NCBI GenBank assembly: GCA_002356515.1
Contig: AP017605.1
Coordinates: 744,001 to 808,000 of the forward strand
DNA from: Mesorhizobium loti
GTDB taxonomy: Bacteria; Pseudomonadota; Alphaproteobacteria; Rhizobiales; Rhizobiaceae
DNA: 64,000 nt
Direction: 5' to 3'
Part shown: piece by piece, positions 58,063 through 64,000 of the stretch
Layout: the number at the start of each line of letters is the position of its first letter
How positions within the stretch are numbered: position 1 is the first letter of the stretch
Notes under the pieces: model-generated
Told to the model about the DNA's origin: nothing
What the model saw: the letters and a program-made list of their open reading frames with translations, nothing else
The model's database searches: none
Translations under genes and position numbers: made by a program

Positions 58063-58221
58063 TCACGGGCGGGAGCGGCGAAACGGCTGCCTGTCGATAG
58101 GAGGCGCCCAGCGGCCGGGGCCGGCCGGCTCCTCGCTGCGCTTTGCATGGTGCCTTTCGTCACGCCATTGGAACGTTACGATCCGCATGACATCGCCGAA
58201 AATGTTCAGGAACTGGATCAT
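58063..58221 (-). CDS. Possible 52-residue small protein
   Basis: ATG 58221 is preceded by AAAGGAG with an 8-base gap. The frame starts MIQFLNIFGDVMRIVTFQWRD, an amphipathic helix, and ends in a basic Arg/Pro tail (FRRSRP). It fills most of the 332-base gap between yidD and the LysR gene. The good start and amphipathic opening suggest a small membrane-associated protein, but no family is recognised. The rest of the gap (57982-58062 and 58222-58313) looks non-coding, with a TATAAT-like box at 58277. Confidence 0.4.
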   Translation of the reverse strand: MIQFLNIFGDVMRIVTFQWRDERHHAKRSEEPAGPGRWAPPIDRQPFRRSRP

Positions 58222-58313
58222 GGTCGCGTCTCCTTTGACGCGATTAGACCGCCGCTGGCCTTGGCCTTCAAACGAGTATAATTTCGACTTCGGATAACCC
58301 TGGATTATGCGAA

Positions 58314-59222
58314 ATGAAGCGCGGGCGCCTGCCTTTGACTGCATTGAGGAGTTTCGAGGCGGCGGGCCGGCAGCTGAGCTTCAGCAAGGCCGCCGAGGAG
58401 CTTTTCGTCTCACAGGCGGCGATCAGCCGGCAGATAAGGGAATTGGAAACTCTGGTCGGCAGGCCGCTGTTCGAACGGCTTCACCGCAGGGTCGAACTGA
58501 CGGAAACCGGGCAAACTCTGCTCAGTCAATTGACCACCAGCTTTGACGACATCGACCGTCGGCTGTCGGAAATCATCAGCAAGCCGGCTCAGAGCCCGTT
58601 GCGGGTCAGCGTCGAGCCGTCCTTTGCGGGCGAATTTCTGATACAGCGGCTCAATTCGTTCCAGCAACGCCACCCTGAGATCGACATTTCAGTCGACGCG
58701 GACTCGCGGCTCATAGAGTTTCGTGGACACGAAGCGGAAATCGCGATTCGATACGGAGCGCATACGCGGTCCTGGCCACGCACCGAGGCGCGGCATCTGG
58801 TCGACGTGCTGGTGACGCCAGTCCTGGCATCGGGGTTACTCGCCTCGGGCGCTCTCCTGACATCACCGGCGGACCTGCGGCATTACACCTTGCTCCACGA
58901 CTTCAATCGCGATGGCTGGGCGAGCTGGTTTCAGGCAATGGGCCTGCCAGATCTCGCCCTCCAGAGAGGACCGCTTTACACGGATGCCGCGCTGGCCATG
59001 CAGGCCGCGAAACTCGGCCACGGCGTCGCTTTGGGCGACCGCATCCTGAACGGCGCCGATCTTCGAGCGGGTCTCTTGGTCCGTCCCTTCGAAATGGAAG
59101 TCCCCTACGGCGCGTACTGGCTTGTCGCCCCTGACTTCCAGCGCCTTAGCCGACAGGCGGAGATTTTTGTGGACTGGCTTGTCGAAGAGCTCCGCGCGGG
59201 ATCAGCAGACGGCGAAGTCTAA
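58314..59222 (+). CDS. LysR-family transcriptional regulator (GcvA-like)
   Basis: 302 residues. The N-terminal winged HTH reads LTALRSFEAAGRQLSFSKAAEELFVSQAAISRQIRELE; the LysR substrate domain starts at about 92 (LRVSVEPSFAGEFLIQRLN). The GcvA-like subtype is supported by the LTALRSFEAAGR pattern and YGAHTRSWP. The target is unknown: it might act on the small ORF or on yidD. It ends overlapping the convergent Fe-S protein gene by 4 bases. Confidence 0.9.
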   Translation: MKRGRLPLTALRSFEAAGRQLSFSKAAEELFVSQAAISRQIRELETLVGRPLFERLHRRVELTETGQTLLSQLTTSFDDIDRRLSEIISKPAQSPLRVSVEPSFAGEFLIQRLNSFQQRHPEIDISVDADSRLIEFRGHEAEIAIRYGAHTRSWPRTEARHLVDVLVTPVLASGLLASGALLTSPADLRHYTLLHDFNRDGWASWFQAMGLPDLALQRGPLYTDAALAMQAAKLGHGVALGDRILNGADLRAGLLVRPFEMEVPYGAYWLVAPDFQRLSRQAEIFVDWLVEELRAGSADGEV

Positions 59223-59665
59223 GCCGCTTCTTCGGCGCGCTTCTTCTCGATCTGGCCGATGGCGTCGACCACGGCGTCGAAGGTCAGCATGGTCGAGGCA
59301 TGGCGTGCCTTGTAGTCGCGCACCGGCTCAAGGTACTTCAGGTCGGCGAAGCGGCCTTCCGGCGGCGCGCCGTTCTCCTTCAGCATCTTCAGCATGGTGT
59401 CGCGCACCGCGCGCAATTCCTCGGCACTCGCGCCGACGACATGCTGCGCCATAATCGAAGACGACGCTTGGCCGAGCGCGCATGCCTTCACGTCATGAGC
59501 GAAGTCGGTGACCACGCCGTCCGCCATCTTGAGATCGACGGTAACGGTCGAGCCGCAAAGCTTGGAATGCGCCTTGGCGGTCGCGTCAGGATGATCGAGC
59601 CGGCCGATGCGGGCGATATTTCCGGCAAAGCCGAGAATTTTCGCGTTGTAGACATCGTTGATCAT
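59219..59665 (-). CDS. SufU/IscU-like iron-sulfur cluster scaffold protein (third Cys missing)
   Basis: 148 residues from the ATG at 59665 (MINDVYNAKILGF). It has the U-type scaffold fold and two of the three metal-ligand Cys: C37 in SKLCGST and C62 in VKACALGQASSS. At the place of the third Cys (usually RxxC) it reads ARHASTML, with His and Ser instead. This change is seen in some alphaproteobacterial relatives, as I recall. So it may bind a cluster or zinc by another ligand, or act otherwise. It is divergent from folE. Confidence 0.83.
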   Translation of the reverse strand: MINDVYNAKILGFAGNIARIGRLDHPDATAKAHSKLCGSTVTVDLKMADGVVTDFAHDVKACALGQASSSIMAQHVVGASAEELRAVRDTMLKMLKENGAPPEGRFADLKYLEPVRDYKARHASTMLTFDAVVDAIGQIEKKRAEEAA

Positions 59666-59740
59666 TATTTTCCAATCCGTCGCCGCCAAGCGAACAGCGA
59701 TTGCCGCTGTTGCGTCTTCCTTTCGCTCGCTACGACCTTA

Positions 59741-59746
59741 TATAAT
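59741..59746 (+). promoter_or_regulatory. Possible -10 box ahead of folE
   Basis: TATAAT at 59741 is the best -10-like match in the 240-base divergent gap between the scaffold gene and folE, but no good -35 match lies 16-18 bases upstream. It would start transcription about 155 bases before folE, leaving a long leader with a CCTCCTTGGAGAGG stem. Only weak evidence. Confidence 0.25.
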
Positions 59747-59905
59747 GCGGGCAGTCCGGTAACGACAAGGCGATGAGCGCCACTGTCCTGGCCGGGAAGT
59801 TCACGCCGCTTACGGGGCTGGAAACGGGGCGAGTTTCCGACACCGAAAGGTCGTGGTCCGTTCAACTCGTTCCTCCTTGGAGAGGAACTACGGGAGACGC
59901 CTTTT

Positions 59906-60538
59906 ATGGATGCCGTCATCAAGAAATTCATGCCCCAGTCCGCCTACATGGAAAAGCCGGTCACCGACCGGCCGAGCGAAGCCGAAGTCGAGGCCGCCGT
60001 GCGCACGTTGCTGCGCTGGACTGGCGACAACCCGGACCGCGAAGGGCTGATCGACACGCCCAAGCGCGTGGCCAAGGCCTACCGCGAAATGTTCGGCGGC
60101 TACGACATGTGCCCGGCCGACGAACTCGGCCGCACCTTCGAGGAGGTCGCCGGCTACGACGATCTGGTCATCGTCAAGGATATCCAGTTTCATTCGCATT
60201 GCGAGCACCACATGGTGCCGATCATCGGCAAGGCGCATGTCGGTTATCTGCCGGATGGCAAGGTGGTCGGCCTGTCGAAGATCGCGCGCGTCGTCGATAT
60301 CTTCGCCCATCGCCTGCAGACGCAGGAGGCGCTGACCGCGCAGATCGCCGGTGTCATCCAGGACGTGCTCAACCCCCGCGGCGTCGCCGTCATGATCGAG
60401 GCCGAGCATATGTGCATGGCCATGCGCGGTATCCGCAAGCAGGGTTCCACCACGCTCACCTCCACCTTCACCGGCGTCTTCAAGGATACGCCCGAAGAGC
60501 AAGTTCGTTTTGTCACCATGGTGCGTGGCGGGGCGTAA
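59906..60538 (+). CDS. folE: GTP cyclohydrolase I (type IA)
   Basis: 210 residues. The zinc ligands C99, H102 and C170 are present ([21 protein letters not shown]), as is the GTP-binding [13 protein letters not shown] end. It converts GTP to dihydroneopterin triphosphate, the first step to tetrahydrofolate, which the glycine cleavage system also uses. It is followed, 42 bases on, by hisI. Confidence 0.97.
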   Translation: MDAVIKKFMPQSAYMEKPVTDRPSEAEVEAAVRTLLRWTGDNPDREGLIDTPKRVAKAYREMFGGYDMCPADELGRTFEEVAGYDDLVIVKDIQFHSHCEHHMVPIIGKAHVGYLPDGKVVGLSKIARVVDIFAHRLQTQEALTAQIAGVIQDVLNPRGVAVMIEAEHMCMAMRGIRKQGSTTLTSTFTGVFKDTPEEQVRFVTMVRGGA

Positions 60539-60580
60539 GCCCCTCACCGGCATCACGGTCAACAGGAAAATAGACCGGCG

Positions 60581-61042
60581 ATGTCGGCACTGGAATTTCC
60601 GAAAGCTCCATCAGACAAGAAGGCCTTGGAAGAAGGCGCGGTGTTGTCACCGCGCTTCGACGCCGCCGGCCTCGTCACGGTCGTCGTCACCGATGCCGAA
60701 GACGGCATGCTTCTGATGGTCGCGCATATGAATGCGCAGGCATTGGCGCTGACCTTGGAAACGGGCATCGCCCACTACTGGTCGCGCTCGCGCAACGCGC
60801 TCTGGAAAAAGGGCGAGACGTCGGGCAATTTCCAGCACATCGTCGAGATGCGCGCCGACTGCGACCAGGACGCATTGTGGCTGCGCGTCAAAGTGTTGGG
60901 CCACGACGCAACCTGTCACACCGGCCGGCGTTCATGCTTTTATCGGACGGTGGGGCTTGTCGACGGCAAGGGGACGCTTCTTGACGACGGCAGCAAGCCG
61001 CTGTTCGATGCGGAAATCACGTATCGGAAACCATCAGCTTGA
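60581..61042 (+). CDS. hisI: Phosphoribosyl-AMP cyclohydrolase
   Basis: 153 residues, the single-domain HisI form without a fused HisE. Signatures: [40 protein letters not shown], then the zinc and magnesium ligands DCDQDALW and CHTGRRSC. It opens the adenine ring of phosphoribosyl-AMP in histidine synthesis. It lies 42 bases after folE, on the same strand, apart from the main his genes. Confidence 0.96.
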   Translation: MSALEFPKAPSDKKALEEGAVLSPRFDAAGLVTVVVTDAEDGMLLMVAHMNAQALALTLETGIAHYWSRSRNALWKKGETSGNFQHIVEMRADCDQDALWLRVKVLGHDATCHTGRRSCFYRTVGLVDGKGTLLDDGSKPLFDAEITYRKPSA

Positions 61043-61126
61043 ACCTTCTACTTCACACCGACCACACAGATTCATCATTTCGATACGGCCCGTCCGTATA
61101 TTAGCTTTGGGACAAGGGAGATCGTG

Positions 61127-62098
61127 ATGCTCGAGTGGGCGTCATTGCGAAGCAGACCGGATGTCAGGGAGGCCAACGGCCTGACCTCTTCTGGCGGCGC
61201 ACCCGAAACGAAATCTTCCAAGAAAACAGGCATTTCGCTCGCTTTGGGCGGTGGTTGCGCAAGGGGCTGGGCTCATATCGGCGTGCTGCGCGCGCTGGAT
61301 GAAGCGGGCATCGAAGTTTCGATGATCGCCGGCACCTCGATCGGCGCGCTGGTCGGCGGCTGTTATCTCGCCGGCAAACTGGATGAGCTGGAAGAGTTTG
61401 CACGCAGCCTGACCAAGCGGCGCATTTTCGGCTTGCTCGATCTCAATCTGCGCGGCAGCGGCCTGTTCGGCGGCATGAAGCTAGACGCCCGTCTGCGCGA
61501 ACATGTGAACGGCATCCGTTTCGAGGACCTGCCCAACCCATTCGTCTGCGTCGCGTCGGAAATCCGCACCGGCCACGAGATCTGGCTGTCGAGCGGCTCG
61601 CTGATCACGGCCATGCGCGCATCCTACGCACTGCCTGGCGTGTTCGAGCCGGTGAGCTGCAACGGCCGTGTGCTGGTCGACGGCGCGCTGGTCAATCCGG
61701 TGCCGGTATCGGTTTGCCGTGCCTACGAGCAGCCGCTCGTCGTGGCGGTCAACCTTCACTACGATCTGTTCGGCCGCGCCGCCGTGATCAAGCACAGCGC
61801 CGGCGAACTGGTTGTCGAAAAGGACGCGCCGCGCCCCGGCCGTGTCGACGCCGAGCACCAGTCGCATCAGAGCCGCCTCGGCATCACCGGCGTCATGGTC
61901 GAGGCCTTCAACATCATCCAGGACCGCATCTCGCGCGCCAGGCTGGCGGGCGATCCACCTGATATGTCGCTGCAGCCGAAACTCAGCCATATCGGCCTCA
62001 CCGAATTCCACCGTGCCGACGAGGCGATCCAGCTCGGCTACCAGGCAACAATGGCGCAGATCGGCGAACTGACCCGGCTGCAGACCGTTCTGGCTTAG
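61127..62098 (+). CDS. Patatin-like phospholipase family protein (RssA-like)
   Basis: 323 residues from the ATG at 61127 (GGGAG upstream). The oxyanion loop is LGGGCARGWAHIG, the nucleophile Ser71 is in AGTSIGALVGG, and the dyad Asp is in VLVDGALVNP near residue 186. This is the RssA-like bacterial patatin family: cytoplasmic esterases with unknown natural substrates. It is 84 bases after hisI and convergent with recJ. Confidence 0.92.
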   Translation: MLEWASLRSRPDVREANGLTSSGGAPETKSSKKTGISLALGGGCARGWAHIGVLRALDEAGIEVSMIAGTSIGALVGGCYLAGKLDELEEFARSLTKRRIFGLLDLNLRGSGLFGGMKLDARLREHVNGIRFEDLPNPFVCVASEIRTGHEIWLSSGSLITAMRASYALPGVFEPVSCNGRVLVDGALVNPVPVSVCRAYEQPLVVAVNLHYDLFGRAAVIKHSAGELVVEKDAPRPGRVDAEHQSHQSRLGITGVMVEAFNIIQDRISRARLAGDPPDMSLQPKLSHIGLTEFHRADEAIQLGYQATMAQIGELTRLQTVLA

Positions 62099-62109
62099 CC
62101 AGCCACCCT

Positions 62110-63891
62110 CTACGCCCGCGCCGCATCGACAATGCGGAATTGCACCGTGCGGTTGCCGTTCCAGTGATTGGCCGACAGCGAGCCGGCCACATGCACGGTC
62201 TTGCCCCGGTTCTTGAACAGGAATTCACCAAGCACCGTATCGACGGCGCGAAAGGCGATCGCCTGGATTCGGCCGCCGCTGTCCGACTGCAATTCGCAGC
62301 GTATGTGGTTGGTGCCGACCGGCCGGGCGTCGGCCAGCTTATGACGCGGCAGCACGAAGACCGGCGCGACGTGGCCAGCGCCGAAAGGGCCGGCCTTTTC
62401 CAGCGCGTCGAGCAGGCTCAGCGTAGCGCCTTCGGCGGCAAGCGCGCCGTCGATCGCCAGGCTTTCTTCGTCCTGCAGCCGAAACACGTCGGCCGCAGCC
62501 CGCTCCTCGAAAAACGCCCTGAGCTCGCCCAGCCTGGCGCGCTCCACGGTGATGCCGGCCGCCATGCCATGGCCGCCGCCCTTGACGATCAACCCGGCAT
62601 CGGCGGCCTCGCGCACCAGCCGGCCGAGATCGAAGCCCGACACCGAACGGCCCGAACCGGTACCGATGCCCACAGCGTTGAAGGCAATGGCGAAAGCCGG
62701 CCGCCGCGCGTGATCTTTCAATCGTGACGCGAGCAGGCCGACAATGCCGGGATGCCAATTGTTGCTGGCGGTGACGACAATCGCCGGGCCGTTGCCACCG
62801 GCGAGCTCGGCATCGGCCTCGGCACGCGCCGCAGCCAGCATCTCCTGCTCCATCAGCTGTCGCTCCTGGTTCAGCCGGTCGAGCGTCTCGGCGATGGTCC
62901 GCGCCTCGACCGGATCGTCCGTCGCCAGCAGCCGGCTGCCGAGCGCCGCATCGCCGATGCGCCCGCCGGCATTGATGCGCGGCCCGATCAGATAGGCGAG
63001 ATGAAAGGTGCTGATCGGCTCGCCAATGCGCGACACCCGCGCCAGGGCGGCCAACCCCTCGTTCTTCTGCTGGCGGGCCATTTGCAGCCCTTTGACGACG
63101 AAGGCACGGTTGACGCCGGTGAGCGGCACCACGTCACAAACGGTGGCGAGCGCCACCAGGTCAAGCAGCGAAAGCAGGTCGGGCGGCGCGACATCGCTGA
63201 GGCCACGCAGGACTTTTGCGGTCTGCACCAAGGTGAGGAAGACGACACCGGCGGCACAGAGACGGCCTTGCCCGGAAAGATCGTCGTCACGATTTGGATT
63301 GACGACGGCAATTGCCGCCGGCAACGCACCGCCGACCTGATGATGGTCGAGCACCACGACGTCGGCGCCGGCTTCATTGGCCGCATCGACGGACACCGCG
63401 CTGTTGGTGCCGCAATCGACGGTGACGATAAGCGTCGCGCCGCGCGAGACAAGTTCGCGCATGGCATCGGGATTGGGGCCGTAACCCTCGAAGATACGGT
63501 CCGGAATATAGATTTCCGACGGTATCGAGAAATGCGCCAAAAATCGCTTCAGCAAGGCGGACGAGGCTGCGCCGTCGACATCGTAGTCGCCGAAGATCGC
63601 CACCTTTTCCCTCGCCATCACTGCCGCGGCGATGCGGGTGGCAGCCTTGTCCATGTCGGTCAGCGAGGCTGGATTGGGCAACAGGTCGCGGATCGTCGGG
63701 TCGAGGAAGCGCTCGGTCTCATCGGCGGTCACGCCGCGTCCGGCAAGCACGCGCGCGACGATGTCGGGCACACCATGGCCCTGCGCGATGGCAAGCGCGA
63801 CCATATCCTGCCGCTCGGTCAGCCGGTGCTCCCAGGAGAGGCCGGTTGCCGACTGCCTGACATCGAGGAAGAGGCGCCTGTCCCCCATCAT
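62110..63891 (-). CDS. recJ: Single-stranded-DNA-specific exonuclease RecJ
   Basis: 593 residues from the ATG at 63891 (MMGDRRLFLDVRQSATGLSW). DHH motifs: IFGDYDVDGAASSAL (acidic residues at 102, 104, 106), LIVTVDCGTNS, LDHHQVGG and the DHHA1 GGHGMAAG. A C-terminal OB-like part ends FRIVDAARA. It degrades 5' single-stranded DNA in recombination and mismatch repair. The frame stays open to about 63939, but that part lies in a palindromic repeat, so I prefer the start inside the conserved N-terminus. Confidence 0.95.
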   Translation of the reverse strand: MMGDRRLFLDVRQSATGLSWEHRLTERQDMVALAIAQGHGVPDIVARVLAGRGVTADETERFLDPTIRDLLPNPASLTDMDKAATRIAAAVMAREKVAIFGDYDVDGAASSALLKRFLAHFSIPSEIYIPDRIFEGYGPNPDAMRELVSRGATLIVTVDCGTNSAVSVDAANEAGADVVVLDHHQVGGALPAAIAVVNPNRDDDLSGQGRLCAAGVVFLTLVQTAKVLRGLSDVAPPDLLSLLDLVALATVCDVVPLTGVNRAFVVKGLQMARQQKNEGLAALARVSRIGEPISTFHLAYLIGPRINAGGRIGDAALGSRLLATDDPVEARTIAETLDRLNQERQLMEQEMLAAARAEADAELAGGNGPAIVVTASNNWHPGIVGLLASRLKDHARRPAFAIAFNAVGIGTGSGRSVSGFDLGRLVREAADAGLIVKGGGHGMAAGITVERARLGELRAFFEERAAADVFRLQDEESLAIDGALAAEGATLSLLDALEKAGPFGAGHVAPVFVLPRHKLADARPVGTNHIRCELQSDSGGRIQAIAFRAVDTVLGEFLFKNRGKTVHVAGSLSANHWNGNRTVQFRIVDAARA

Positions 63892-63924
63892 GCGCTTTGC
63901 CAATTCATGGTTGGCCGCAGGATA

Positions 63925-63981
63925 GTGCATATCGCCCAAAAAGTGTGCAGCGGTTTTGAGATAACGGCATGGACAAACAAC
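63925..63981. repeat. Mesorhizobium-type palindromic interspersed repeat
   Basis: GTGCATATCGCCC, AAAAAGTGTGCAGCGGTTTTG and AACGGCATGGACAAAC are the usual parts of a very common intergenic repeat of Mesorhizobium, and a relative of the copy at 55579-55632. It overlaps the possible upstream start region of recJ and continues to the window edge. The ATG at 63971 is part of the repeat and is unlikely to start a gene. Confidence 0.7.
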
Positions 63982-64000
63982 AGCCTGAATCCCGTCGCCT

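Noticed and set aside
63969..64000. ATG near the window end reading M-D-K-Q-Q-P
   Set aside because: It lies in the tail of a common interspersed repeat, so a gene start is not supported by these 32 bases.

Overview
The window is about 64 kb of GC-rich chromosome from an alphaproteobacterium of the order Hyphomicrobiales, most likely Mesorhizobium or a close relative. This assignment rests on the divK-pleD pair, the cpa/tad pilus genes, a class III alcohol dehydrogenase next to gfa, a tandem glycine riboswitch ahead of gcvTHP, the DUF3572, DUF2336 and DUF1345 families, and three kinds of short palindromic intergenic repeat that I associate with rhizobia. It comes from reading the sequence, not from a database search. 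I found no tRNA, rRNA, CRISPR array, transposase or integrase.

Layout. 1-5.8 kb: a GlxA-type AraC regulator cut by the window edge, a FAD monooxygenase, the c-di-GMP and cell-cycle regulators divK-pleD, and a DUF3572-HAD pair. 5.8-16.8 kb: secreted proteins of unknown function, an acetyltransferase, DNA polymerase IV with an N-terminal Cys cluster, an EamA exporter, the replicative polymerase dnaE, and the biotin-carrying subunit of propionyl-CoA carboxylase. 17-22 kb: glutathione-dependent formaldehyde oxidation (frmA, gfa), then a membrane cytochrome b with a Tat-exported molybdenum oxidoreductase. 22-28 kb: a protein with an internal duplication, a large nested palindrome, the glycine riboswitch and gcvTHP. 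28-40 kb: a membrane diguanylate cyclase, tadD, and the minus-strand pilus operon cpaB-cpaC-lipoprotein-cpaE-cpaF-tadB-tadC.

The 3' end of the pilus operon (31.2-32.7 kb) is rearranged. A 437-bp stretch covering the end of tadC and its downstream region is present twice in tandem. The two copies differ by about 5 percent at the DNA level, yet encode the same TadC tail. Next to them lie a start-less, glycine-rich small ORF and a small two-TM membrane protein in lower-GC DNA, arranged like a small toxin or bacteriocin with its immunity protein. This is the least explained part of the window.

40-64 kb: topoisomerase IV parE, a FUSC transporter, a DUF2336 protein, a MaoC/CitE-like CoA pair, a CASTOR/POLLUX-like channel, a TetR regulator divergent from a membrane methyltransferase with two palindromic operators between them, a flavin reductase-nitroreductase pair, an acyltransferase, thrS, a class D beta-lactamase, yidD, a LysR regulator, a SufU/IscU-like protein, folE, hisI, a patatin-like esterase and recJ. 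Most of this is core chromosome. The accessory features are the tadC scar, the repeats and possibly the small unassigned ORFs.
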